Below the pieces are notes generated by a model, which was not told the origin of the DNA, ran no database searches, and saw nothing but the letters and a program-made list of their open reading frames with translations. The position numbers and the translations under genes are program-made. This document shows, in pieces, positions 39,801 to 50,285 of a DNA stretch of 64,000 bases (within the stretch, counting starts at the first letter, position 1; each line of letters begins with the position of its first letter). Source of the stretch: Symsagittifera roscoffensis (taxonomy: Eukaryota; Xenacoelomorpha; Acoela; Convolutidae); contig NC_087062.1 of assembly GCF_963678635.1 (NCBI RefSeq), positions 38,094,518 through 38,158,517 on the forward strand, read 5' to 3'.

Positions 39801-40606
39801 AGCATGAAATTTAATGTGATCTCCGGGCAGAAGTTCGGTATGGTGCCACAAGGAAGCAAATTACAGTCAATAATCTCGGTAGCGGGACAACAGGTAATCA
39901 GGAATCTGAGTGAACCATCAGAGTTCACTTTGATGCATTTGGACACATATGCAGATTATCTGAGGCAGGTGGAGCCACGCACTGAGTCGAAAGCTGTGCG
40001 AGCACTACTAACAACAGATGTCCCTCGCATAAAGAAGCTTCACGGGCGCTACGTGGAAGTCTATGGACAGTATCAATTGATGCTGAACGTAGATGGAATA
40101 AGTATCTACACTAGGACATATGTAACAACAGACAGTGACTAGATAGGACAGATCTATTTGGGTGAGGAGGAACTCAAAGTCCGCAGGATAGGTCATGACG
40201 CCATGATGGAGCAAGACGCAGTACACATTGGATACGAAGCAGATGTGACTGCACATCTGCTCGACACCAACGGAAAGAAAATCGGAGTCACAGAGCTTCT
40301 GGACACAGCAGCGGTAGTCAGTGTGATGCCGATACAGACTTGGGAAAGAATGAGCTTCACGAGGGAAGATCTAATTCCGACGAATCTCCGATTGGCTGCA
40401 GCCAATCGAGGAGCGATTTACGTAGCCGGAAGAACACCAATAACGGTCCTCCACATGGGAGGACGGGATCTTTGGATGAGCTTCCTGGTTGTAGAGAATT
40501 TGGACGACGCCGACCAATTCATCTTGGGCAGAGATTTTGTCAGGAATTTTGACGTGATGATCGAATGAACAACGGTCTAATAAGAATTAGGAACCCGGAT
40601 CAATAT
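36838..40606 (+). pseudogene. E3 copy A gag-protease, broken and 3'-truncated
   Basis: Consecutive frames cover the same product as the 1020-residue ORF in copy B plus its N-terminal part. Pieces in order: an acidic N-terminal region (to about 37455), a coiled-coil part (37489-37968 and 37956-38140), an Arg/Gly-rich linker, a capsid-like region (38506-39150), two zinc knuckles (CANCSSTDHHVSTC and CFFCNLEGHFKSDC, near 39230-39420), a spacer, then the protease (40158-40568). Defects: several frameshifts, TAG at 40140-40142 where copy B has CAG, and the protease motif DTGA changed to DTAA near 40306. Homology stops at about 40606, where repeat R1 begins. RT and integrase are missing. Confidence 0.85.
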
Positions 40607-40784
40607 AAAACCAATATCCAACTCAATATGAAGCCTTTATCATCTCAATATTAAAAGTTCAATGATGACATCGTCTCAATATTCAATATGTCATCATTCA
40701 AAATATTGCAATCTGAAGTAGAGATTCAGAGATTAATAACCAAACAGGAAACGACATAGAGTGCTGACATTAGGGGCTTCGCAT
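40607..40784. repeat. R1 interspersed repeat, copy 2 (shortened)
   Basis: Same start as the other copies, directly after the truncated E3 protease, but lacking the last ~90 bases (the part starting TTTGGAGAGAAAGACAG). It then joins E2 gag. Confidence 0.7.
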
Positions 40785-41140
40785 ATTACCTGCTTTCTTG
40801 GAATAGTATAGTTCACCGAGTCTGTTCGAATTTCTACTTCATCCTTCCGTATGGCTGCTATTCGGGGCGCTTGTGCTTCTTCCTCAATTCTAATTACGGC
40901 TTCCAGGAAATTTGTTAATTTTTCAACTGCCTGCTGCATGCGACGCGCTTGCCTTCCGCGGAAGACCACCGGTTTGTCACTGTGTTGCCACTCAGAAGCT
41001 TTAACGGTCTCATCATAATTATTTCTAGTAGCCTCTGGGAGGGTACTTTAAAACTAGATTGCAGATTTTTGCAATTTTAAGGCGAAATAATGCGACCATT
41101 CATCAGTTTCGGTTCTATTTACAGTACGTTTTCAGTTTTG
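40785..41140 (-). pseudogene. E2 gag remnant without N-terminus
   Basis: Reads (minus strand) HYFALKLQKSA, TLPEATRNNYDETVKA, VVFRGRQARRMQQAVEKL and FLEAVIRIEEEAQAPRIA. The N-terminal part and gag leader present at 44760-44890 are deleted, so the capsid-like region joins almost directly to LTR-like sequence at 41157. Confidence 0.7.
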
Positions 41141-41156
41141 CAGTTTTGCCAAATTT

Positions 41157-41663
41157 AGCCCAAAAAATCAAGATCAATCTTGATCGATCATAGTGTTTTA
41201 TTGGTTTTCTCTGTTTAACGTTTTATTAACGTGTTTTAAAGTTTTGTTTGATTTTTTTGTTTTCCTGAAATACTCGACAACTTTTGAATTTTTTTTTGAA
41301 ACTCACCTGTTCTTCCTGAATCATGTTTTTTCCTCTGTCGCAACTGTAAGATTAGCCCAGCACGTGCTTTCTCGGAATATAACAATGATTGAGTATAACT
41401 TAAATTGAAAACTCGTAGTATCTATAAATGCTTTAAAAATTTTACTCAAAGTTGATCTCGCAGACTTACGTGATAACTATAGGAATTGAGTATTGAAAAG
41501 GTTTATCAAGAAAAAAATATATTAACCAACTCATTGCTCTGAATGTTTTATCATTATGATGGTCCCGGGTTACCCCGTTTCTATACCAATTTTGGTTGAA
41601 AATTGATTTTACCCAGATTACGTATTTACGCAACTTTTGTCAGCTTTGTCTGACACTAAATCA
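41157..41663 (-). repeat. E2 LTR-like segment, copy 2 (partial)
   Basis: Shares with the copies at 45.1-45.6 kb the strings TCTTCCTGAATCATG, CTGTCGCAACTG and GATGGTCCCGGGTTACC, and the end GACACTAAATCA. It is shortened at the gag-proximal side. It lies between an E2 gag remnant and the J-domain module of the next unit, so it serves as the shared LTR between two tandem units. Confidence 0.6.
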
Positions 41664-41930
41664 AGTGAAATTTCCTCCCACCTGTCTAGGCGTTTGCAAG
41701 ATTGTCAAAGTAAATTATTGCGTGGACAGTTCTCAGACATCATAAAACAGCAATGATCTTTGCCAAACTTGTTCAAGATATGATTTTTACAATTTACTAA
41801 CAAGAAAAGTTCCGTTTCCCTAGAATGTTCCCCTCCTTGAAAATATAGTGTTCCACTCACGACGGAGCAGTTATGGTGTTTTTTTGGAATTCAGTTAGTC
41901 CTCTATGATAAATTTTTACCTTTTTAAGTT

Positions 41931-42679
41931 TTACACGTTATAAGGGACTACATTTATGGAGCACATCAACAATTTTGTCAAAAAGGGAAATTTCCAGTTT
42001 AGGTTTCCATTTTTTGGCGTTATACGTCTTTTGCGGCTTCTAGGCCTCTTTTTGTAAACTTTTCTCGCCTCTGGATCCAATAGTATACTTCGCGCTTCAA
42101 CCAGCACTTTGAAGTAGTCCTTTCTTCCGCCTTCATCTGGGTGGCATAGGAGGCAAAGGCTCTTAAAATGCCTATCCACTGTTTCAGGCGGCGCCGGTTC
42201 CGGCAACAAAAAATGTCAAAGGACTGGGAGGGGCGGAAAAAGGAATATATGGGTCAGGCATGCAGACGAAGTCTCTTCCAGAGTAGTTCTTTTGCGAAAA
42301 TTTATGCTTTCAAATTAGCGTGAAGCGTTTTCCTCTCCCTTCGACTTTCAGAAATTTTCTTCTTGCACTCGCTCTCCAGCGAGTCCTTCTCTTTTTTGAG
42401 GGCTTTAGTTTTTATTTTGCTCCCTCCATTTGCAGGAGTTTCTCTATCTCAATGTGTACCTCAATTTGAGAGACTCTCAGTTGCTCCCTGAGTTGCAGGC
42501 TAGTCATCCAAATACTTCTCCACTTCACTTGTCTCACCATTGAGGTTGATCACCTCCTCGCTTGAAATTGGCGACCGATTCACAATATTTGGTGTTTGAA
42601 GCTGTTCCAGTGGCGCCACTGTTCTGTATTTAGTGTCAACATCTACCATGCTGGATACAGTAGGTAGCACCACAGCCAT
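41931..42679 (-). pseudogene. E2 accessory module: 59-residue ORF, coiled coil, J-domain (copy 1)
   Basis: Element order: an ATG ORF at 42679-42500 (59 residues, from MAVVLPTVSSMVDVDTKY to EVEKYLDD). A second ATG frame overlaps its stop (ATGACTAG) and reads MTSLQLREQLRVSQIEVH and on into EIEKLLQMEGAK. A shifted frame continues the coiled coil (ALKKEKDSLESECKKKI). Then 42209-41931 encodes a J-domain-like segment: helix-II-like TVDRHFKSLCLL, the HPD motif (CHPDEGG), helix-III-like DYFKVLVEARSILLDPEAR and KVYKK. J-domains stimulate Hsp70 ATPase through HPD. The J frame has no ATG (an alternative TTG could be misread as a start). Frameshifts suggest decay of a single coiled-coil/J protein. Confidence 0.6.
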
Positions 42680-42979
42680 AACTTCATACAGTTCCGGCAG
42701 AAAATAAACAAAAACCGCGGCTCATATCAGGCCAGTAAAACCTTTCTTGAGTACGCTGGAAGGTTTTTTCTTAACCAAAATGACCAAAAAATTCATGTAG
42801 CAAAACGAGCATTTCCTGCATGAACATGGAGTCATAAAAAGTCGGATTACGATGTACTGTTATTTGGTCATTTTTTTTCTTTTTAGTGTGTCGTTTTCAA
42901 TTGACAAACTTTCAAAATCTATCCAAATTTTCCATGAAGTATTTGAGGAGACACTCGATTGCCTTTACTCTGGCCTCTC

Positions 42980-43790
42980 CTTGTTTTGCACCCAGCTCTT
43001 TGTCGTTCTTATTTCATTAGATTTCAGTTGAACTGTTTGTAATTTGTTCCCGGATATTGTTCGATATATCGTACGCAATAACTCGATCCATGCCCTGCTG
43101 CTTTTGTGTCAATATGGCCTCTATCCCAGTTATTGAAGCATCCGTTGTTAGGGTATGCAATTCTTCATCATTCACATATCCCAGTACTGGTGCTTGCTCC
43201 AATTTTTCTTTCAGTCACTTCAATGCTTCTTTGCAAGCTCCATTAAGAAAGAAATTTTCGCTCTTAATATGAAATTGGTAAAATGGTTTCGCTCTCTTTC
43301 CAAACCCTTCAAAACATTTTCGGTAGAACCCAAAGAGCCCTAATACCGCCCATAGTTGTCGATTTTATGAGGATCTTTCATGTGTTTCACTGCGTTTATC
43401 TTTTACGGATCAACTTCTACGCCGTTGTTCGACAAAATATGTCCAAGAAAATGAATTATCTTTTGAAATACTCTACATTGCGATCCTTTAATTTTTTAAT
43501 CCAGCTTCTTTCAGTCGACACAGATAAATTCGAACCTCTCTAGATGTTCTTCAAATATTCTACCAAAAATTATAGCGTCGTCTAGGTACACCAAAGCAAT
43601 TTCGTATGATAAACACTTAGTTTTAACTAAATTTTGAAATAATCCTGGCGCTGAAGCGAAACCCATCCTTAGTCTTTCCAGCTTAAAGATACACAACGGC
43701 GTAATAAAGGCAATAAGATTTTGCGAGTCTTCATCTAACGCCATTTGAAAGTAAACCAGAAGTTAAATCAACATTGGAAAAGAATATGTT
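42980..43790 (-). pseudogene. E2 RT/RNase H remnant (second unit)
   Basis: Contains LVYLDDAIIFGRIFEEHLER (the RT active-site region, 43511-43744) and the RNase H start (VLGYVNDEELHTLTTDA) to GMDRVIAYD. After that an internal deletion joins it to SNNIREQITNSSTEI, the same deletion as in the unit at 46.9 kb. At about 43790 the RT is broken and joined to a piece of E3 gag. Confidence 0.75.
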
Positions 43791-44125
43791 ACCACGAGGA
43801 AGCTTCATCGGGTGTGAAAGCCAACAAGGCCCGCCTATTGAGTGAGGCGGAGGTGCGCAGAAAAGAAAAACCGCAAAAGCTGACAACGAAGACGATGCAA
43901 GCGGTGACAGAAGAGACATGTGAACCGGAACCGGTGACTGCGGCGGACGACTTCAAGATTGATTATAGGGCAGCCGCGAGGGATGCTCTAAATAGAGTGC
44001 AGCAGGAACTGGTAACGAAAGAGATCGAGCAAAAAGTGAAGCTCGAATTGGAAAATGAGAAACTACAGGAGAAGTTGAATACCTTGAACAACGGTCTAAT
44101 AAGAATTAGGAACCCGGATCAATAT
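43790..44125 (+). pseudogene. E3 gag fragment inserted in E2, internally deleted
   Basis: Matches the E3 spacer region after the zinc knuckles (HEEASSGVKANKARLLSEAE to ENEKLQEKLNT) and then jumps to NNGLIRIRNPD, the end of the E3 protease region. So about 1.3 kb of E3 is missing in the middle, yet the piece ends at the same R1 junction as copy A. This argues that it derives from copy A rather than from a new insertion. Confidence 0.8.
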
Positions 44126-44394
44126 AAAACCAATATCCAACTCAATATGAAGCCTTTATCATCTCAATATTAAAAGTTCAATGATGACATCGTCTCAATA
44201 TTCAATATATCATCATTCAAAATATTGCAATCTGAAGTAGAGATTCAGAGATTAATGACCAAACAGGAAACGACATAGAGTGCTGACATTAGGGGCTTCG
44301 CATATTTGGAGAGAAAGACAGAAAATCAACACGAGAGAAGTTTTCAGGAGCCTTGATCAAAAACTAAAATTGTAGTCCAAGTCTAGAATCAGCC
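44126..44394. repeat. R1 interspersed repeat, copy 3
   Basis: Full-length relative to copy 1, again between an E3 protease end and an E2 gag remnant. Confidence 0.7.
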
Positions 44395-44856
44395 TATTAC
44401 CAGCTTTCTTGGAATAGTATAGTTCACCGAGTCTGTTCGAATTTCTACTTCATCCTTCCGTATGGCTGCTATTCGGGGCGCTTGTGCTTCTTCCTCAATT
44501 CTAATTACAGCTTCCAGGAAATTTGTTAATTTTTCAACTGCCTGCTGCATGCGGCGCGCTTGCCTTCCGCGTAAAACCACCGGTTTGTCAATGTGTTGCC
44601 ACTCAAAAGCTTTAACGGTCTCATCATAGTTATTTCTAGTAGCCTCTGGGAGGGTACTGTAAAACTACATTGCAGATTTTTGCAATTTTAACGCGAAATA
44701 ATGCGACCATTCATCAGTTTCGGTTCTATTTACAGTACGTTTTCAGTTTTTCAGTTCGGCTAATAACAGAAAGTGTGTTAAGTAGCTTTCAAAATTGTTG
44801 GGACTGAAGAATGCTTCCGGCAATAACGTCTTGGATACCGAACTTGCCGTTGCCAT
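44389..44856 (-). pseudogene. E2 gag N-terminal region
   Basis: Starts at ATG 44856-44854: MATASSVSKTLLPEAFF, then FESYLTHFLLLAEL, HYFALKLQKSA, TLPEATRNNYDETVKAFEW and IEEEAQAPRIAAIRK. This pattern is a Ty3/gypsy capsid domain. It carries in-frame stops near 44750 and 44660. A clean start codon remains, unlike the unit at 49.5 kb, where it is ACG. Confidence 0.7.
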
Positions 44857-44897
44857 AGTTAACTCCCACCTTACATAATTGTTTATCAAGTTATCCC

Positions 44898-45563
44898 TGT
44901 AGTTGGAAATTTTCTAGGTCATACCCGCTGAATTCAGCTTTAAATAACGTTTTATGTCCATCCAACTACAGTTAATTCACTTTTATCCCAGAACTGTTGT
45001 TTTTCAGCTCGAATTTCTTCAACCTTCAATTGAATTCAGTCCAATTACTTCTTCGTTTAAAAGATTAGTTGCCAATTTACATTTCAAATCAGCCCAAAAT
45101 TAGCCCAAAAAATCAAGATTGATCTTGATTGATCAAAGTGTTTCATTGGTTTTCTCTGTTTAACGTTTTATTAACGTGTTTTAAAGTTTTGTTTGATTTT
45201 TATTGTTTTCCTGAAATACTCGACAACTTTTGAAACTTTTTTTTGAAACTCACCTGTTCTTCCTGAATCATGTTTTTTCCTCTGTCGCAACTGTAAGATT
45301 AGCCCAACACGTGCTTTCTCGGAATATAACAATGATTGAGTATAACTTAAATTGATCTCGCAGACTTAGGTGATAACTATAGGAATTGAGTATTAAAAAG
45401 GTTTATCAAGAAAAAAATTATTAACCAACTCATTGCTCTGAATGTTTTTATCATTATGATGGTCCCGGGTTACCACGTTTCTATACCAAATTTGGTTGAA
45501 TATTGATTTTACCCAGATTACGTATTTACGCAACTTTTGTCAGCTTTGTCTGACACTAAATCA
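44898..45563 (-). repeat. E2 LTR-like segment, copy 3
   Basis: About 666 bp between the gag start of one E2 unit (44856) and the J-domain module of the next (45940-46580). It therefore acts as 5' LTR for the lower unit and 3' LTR for the upper one, the arrangement left by recombination between LTRs. Ends are inferred from similarity (TGAT...TACA on the element strand). Confidence 0.65.
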
Positions 45564-45795
45564 AGTGAAATTTCCTCCCACCTGTCTAGGCGTTTGCAAG
45601 ATTGTCGAAGTAAATTTTTGCGTGGACAGTTCTCAGACATCATAAATTAGCAATGATCTTTGCCAAACTTGTTCAAGATATGATTATTACAATTTACTAA
45701 CAAGGAAAGTTCCGTTTCCCTAGAATGTTCCCCTCCTTGAAAATATAGTGTTCCACTCACGACGGAGCAGTTATGGTGTTTTTTTGGGATTCAGT

Positions 45796-45850
45796 TAGTC
45801 CCCTATGATAAATTTTTACCTTTTTAATTTTTACACGTTATAAGGGACTA
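45796..45850. repeat. Inverted repeat near E2 3' end
   Basis: TAGTCCC at 45796-45802 faces GGGACTA at 45844-45850, with further imperfect pairing (ATAA/TTAT) inside. The equivalent near 41900-41952 has one change. It lies between the J-domain segment and the LTR and could be a 3'-end hairpin or the trace of a small inserted element. Confidence 0.5.
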
Positions 45851-45939
45851 TATTTATGGAGCACATCAACAATTTTGTCAGATAGGGAAATTTCCAGTTT
45901 AGCTTTCCATTTTTTGGCGCAATACGTCTTTTGCGGCTT

Positions 45940-46580
45940 CTAGGCGTCTTTTTTGTAAACTTTTCTCGCCTCTGGATCCAATAGTATACTTCGCGAGTCA
46001 ACCAGCACTTTGAAGTAGTCCTTTCTTCCGCCTTTATCTGGGTGGCATAGGAGGCAAAGGCTCTTAAAATGCCTATCCACTGTTTCAGGCGCCGCCGGAT
46101 CCGGCAACAAAAAATGTCAAAGGACTGGGAGGGGCGGAAAAAGGAATATATGCGTCAGGCATGCAGACGAAGTCTCTTCCAGAGTAGTTCTTTTGCGAAA
46201 ATTTATGCTTTCAAATTAGCGTGAAGCGTTTTCCTCTCCCTTCGACTTTCAGAAATTTTCTTCTTGCACTCGCTCTCCAGCGAGTCCTTCTCTATTTTGA
46301 GGGCTTTAGTTTTTATTTTGCTCCCTCCATTTGCAGGAGTTTCTCTATCTCAATGTGTACCTCAATTTTAGAGACTCTCAGTTGCTCCCTGAGTTGCAGG
46401 CTAGTCATCCAAATAAATCTCCACTTCACTTGTCTCACCATTGAGGTTGGTCACCTCCTCGCTTGAAATTGGCGCCCGATTCACAATATTTGGTGTTTGA
46501 AGCTGTTCGAGTGGCGCCACTGTTCTGTATTTAGTGTCAACATCTACCATCCTGAATACAGTAGGTAGCACCACAGCCAT
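45940..46580 (-). pseudogene. E2 accessory module: 59-residue ORF, coiled coil, J-domain (copy 2)
   Basis: Same layout as 41931-42679. The 59-residue ORF (46580-46401) ends at the same TAG, and the coiled-coil frames show the same breaks, so these features predate the duplication. The J-domain segment (46107-45940) has the canonical HPDKGG, followed by DYFKVLVDSRSILLDPEAR and KVYKK, then TAG. No ATG opens the J frame. The module lies between RNase H and the LTR, where ORF3 or env genes sit in other gypsy elements. Whether E2 captured it or a host gene was trapped by the array is not settled by two copies. Confidence 0.6.
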
Positions 46581-46918
46581 ATCTGCATACAGTTCCGGCA
46601 GAAAATAAACAAAAACCGCGGCTCATATCAGGCCAGTAAAACCTTTCTTGAGTACGCTGGAAGGTTTTTTCTTAAGCAAAATGACCACAAAATTCATCTA
46701 GCAAAACGAGCATTTACTGCATGAACATGGAGTCATAACAAGTCGGACTACGATGTACTGTTATTTGGTCATTTTTTTTTCTTTTTAGTGTGTCGTTTTC
46801 AATTGACAAACTTTCAAAATCTATCCAAATTTTCCATGAAGTATTTGAGGAGACACTCGATCGCCTTTACTCTGGCCTCTCCTTGTTTTGCACCCAGCTC
46901 TTTGTCGTTCTTATTTCA

Positions 46919-47990
46919 TTAGATTTCAGTTGAACTGTTTGTAATTTGTTCCCGGATATTGTTCGATATATCGTACGCAATAACTCGATCCATGCCCTGC
47001 TGCTTTTGTGTCAATATGGCCTCTATCCCAGTTATTGAAGCATCCGTTGTTAGGGTATGCATATCTTCATCATTCACATATCCCAGTACTGGTGCTTGCT
47101 CCAATTTTTCTTTCAGTCCCTTCAATGCTTCTTTGCAAGCTCCATTAAGAAAGAAATTTTCGCTCTTAATATGAAATTGGTAAAATGGTTTCGCTCTCTT
47201 TCCAAACCCTTCAAAAAATTTTCGGTAGAACCCAATGAGCCCTAACACCGCCCATAGTTGTCGATTTTATGAGGATCTTTCATGTGTTTCACTGCGTTTA
47301 TCTTTTACGGATCAACTTCTGCGCCGTTGTTCGACAAAATATGTCCAAGAAAATGAATTATCTTTTGAAATATTCTACCTTGCGATCCTTTAATTTTTTA
47401 ATTCAGCTTCTTTCAGTCGACACAGATAAATTCAAACCTCTCTAGATGTTCTTCAAATATTCTACCAAAAATTATAGCGTCGTTTAGGTACACCAAAGCA
47501 ATTTCGTATGATAAACACTTAGTTTTAACTCCATTAAATTTTGAAATAATCCTGGCGCTGAAGCGAAACCCATCCTTAGTCTTTCCAGCTTAAAGATACA
47601 CAACGGCGTAATAAAGGCAATAAGATTTTGCGAGTCTTCATCTAACGCCATTTGAAAGTAAACCAGAAGTTAAATCAACATTGGAAAAGAATATGTTACC
47701 ATCCAATGAGTTGATAACATCTCTTATCCGTGGTAGGGGCAGCTTGTCTTTTTGATCTGATTGTTGAATCATCTGTTATCAATTACTAATCTGAGGGATC
47801 CGTCTTTTTTCTTAGCAATTATGGATGGGGCTGCCCAATTCGATTGGATTGGTTCAACCAGGTCGCCTTTTTCTAAATCCTCCACAATCTTTTTCATGGC
47901 TTTCCGCTTTTCAAATTTCAAACTTCCTTATACTCACCGAAATGACTTTGCATCAGCCTTTAACTTTCTTCGATATTTGATTTTATCCTG
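46919..47990 (-). pseudogene. E2 RT and RNase H remnant (third unit)
   Basis: Matches 30350-31400 closely. The RT N-terminal part, the MGFASA and LVYL regions and the RNase H start are recognisable (MLGLIGFYRKFFEGFGKRAK, then LTTDASITGIEAILTQKQQG). The RNase H C-terminal half is replaced by the same short junction as at 43.0 kb (AYDISNNIREQITNSSTEI). No integrase is found before the accessory module, so this lineage cannot integrate alone. Confidence 0.75.
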
Positions 47991-48583
47991 AAACCCTAAT
48001 TCCGTTGAGTTGCATGAAAAGACCCGGTTTTAATTATCAAAGACTATCTGTATTTGTTTCTTTTTTCAGATGACAATTGTCCGCCGTCCAGGGTAGCGTG
48101 TTTGCCTATCTAAAAGGGCTCCTGATATTGCGCTCATTCCTTGCTACTAAAAAGTTTACTTGAATCTGACTTCTCAAATTGGTATATTGAGCAGTTTTGT
48201 GGCCATGGTAAATGTTCATAGCTTCATTTCGCATGTTCTGTACCTTCAGGCAATTTTTTCCTTAGTTTACAGTAACCAGTGAATCAGCTATCACTAATCT
48301 GGTTTTATCTTTGAAATCTTTTATGCCTTCTATTAAACTTTCTGGGCTACTGAGCATGGTACCGTTTCCATCCTTGATGACAATTCCTACTAGTTTTCCA
48401 AGTCTGATGTGGATTCATACATTTCTCTCTGCAGAAGTTTGGACTCCGTTCGTTGTTGTGCTGATTTAGGTAGCGCTGTCCAATATTTCGTACTGTACAG
48501 CAAGTGTTCGTCAGTTTTTAGAATACATTCTTGATCTATCATGAAGTTCAAACCAAGAAGGCAGGGTAAGCAGTTATCCGGTG

Positions 48584-48928
48584 TTATAAAAAACGCTTGG
48601 GCGAACTCTCCGGATTTTGTTTTATTCGGATTTTGATGTCAACGCTGCCAACTATTTTGACCGCCCAATTTCTAGACGCTAACACTTTTTTATTAAGAAC
48701 CTCTAATCTTCCCGGTTTTCCAAGCCGTTCATACCTGTCGAAACTTATGAGCAAAATGCTACACCTACTGTCTAACAGTCCTGTTACCATTTGCCCGGTC
48801 AATAGCAACTCCAAATTGAAACATTTTGTTTTGTTAGTGGAGCACACTCTGATTACGTTGGTTTGTTCCGACCTTTTAATCAAAGGGCAGTTTCGCTTAA
48901 TGTTGGTAGAATTTACCGAATGAAACAA
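48584..48928 (-). pseudogene. E2 protease remnant
   Basis: The fragment TGQMVTGLLDSRCSILLISF shows the retropepsin fold entry with the catalytic DTG/DSG changed to DSR. WAVKIVGSVDIKIRIK further on matches the flap-side strand region. It follows the gag nucleocapsid part and precedes RT, the normal gypsy order. The segment is absent from the unit at 31 kb. Confidence 0.6.
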
Positions 48929-49553
48929 TTACGGCAGTTCTTTGCCAAATGATCCTTTTGCCCAGTGACCCTTGTTATAGTTGTTTTCCATTCTGCAGTT
49001 GTCATTTCTTTCGCGCGTATTTGGTCGTGGGGTCGTAGTTCTTGCCCGGTATCTTGAACCTTGTTCCCTATATTGGTTCCAATTGCGTCGCGTTGCTCCC
49101 CAGTGGCTGTTTCCTTTACGACCGTCACTGCTCCGGGCATTATTCTCATTACCAATCGACATCTGTTGAACATGACTGTTCACCAAGTCTATTAGAGTTT
49201 CTGTTTCATCCTGTTTTATCCTTATCCTCCGTATGGCTGCTATTCGTGGGGCTTGTTCCTATTCCTAAAATCTAAGTACAGCTTAGACCACTGGTTTTTC
49301 ACTGTGTTGTCACTGAAAAGCTTTAAGAGTCTCGCCTTAGCTGTTTCTAGTAGCCTCTGAGAGGGTTTGGTAAAACTCTATTGCAGATTTCTGCAATCTT
49401 AATGCGAAATAATGCGAACTTACAGTACGTTTCCAGTTTTGCAGCGCAGCTAATAACTCAAAGTGTGTTAAGTAGCTTTCAAATTCGTTAGGACCTATGA
49501 ATGCTTTCAGCAATAAAACTTTGGATACCGAACTTGCCTTTGCCGTAGTTAAC
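48929..49553 (-). pseudogene. E2 gag remnant (third unit)
   Basis: The start codon is ACG at 49546-49544 in place of ATG. Capsid-like parts follow, then an internal deletion near 49270, then HVQQMSIGNENN, an Arg/Thr/Asn-rich stretch and a decayed CCHC-like segment (CRMENNYNKGHWAK, then LAKNC). Several frameshifts make it non-functional. Confidence 0.65.
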
Positions 49554-49587
49554 TCTAACCCTACTTAATTGTTTAGCAAGTTATCCC

Positions 49588-50285
49588 TGTAGTTGGAGAT
49601 CTTCCAGTTCTTACCCGCTGAATTTAGCTTAAAATAACGTTTTATGTCCCTCCAACTACAGTTCATTCACTTTTATCTCAGAACTTCTGTTTTTTAGCTC
49701 GAGCTTTTTCAACCTTCATTTGAATTCAGTCCAATTAATTGTTGCTTCAAAAGATAAGGTGACAATTTGCTTTTCAAATCAGCCAAAAAAAATCAAGATC
49801 GATCGAATTATTGTCGAGTTTCCTTGGTTTTCTCTGTTGAACGTTACGTTATTTTACATGTTTTAATGTTTTATATGATTTCAATGTTTTCCTGAAAGGC
49901 TCGACAATTTTTAAAAAAATTTTTGAAACTCATCTGTTCTTCCTGAATCATGTTGTTTCCTCTGTCGCAACTGTAAGATTAGCCCAACACGTGTTTCTCG
50001 GAATATTTTAAGGATTGAGTATAAATTAAACTGAAAATTCAAATTATTTATAAATGCTTCAAAATTCATTCTCAAAGTTGATTTCGCAGACTTAAGTGAT
50101 AATTACAAGAACTGAGTATTGATAGATTTATCAAGGAAAGAATTATTAACCAACTCATTGCTTAATGTTTGATTATTATGATGGTCCCGGGTTTCCCCGT
50201 TTCTATCTTAAGTTTGGGTAAAAACTGATTTTACCCAGATTACGTAGTTACGCACCTTTTGCCAGGTTTATCTGGCACTATATCA
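49588..50285 (-). repeat. E2 LTR-like segment, copy 4
   Basis: The uppermost E2 LTR, directly upstream (element sense) of the gag at 49553. Very similar to 32348-33030. At its far end the sequence passes straight into E3 leader sequence, exactly as at 33031. Confidence 0.65.
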
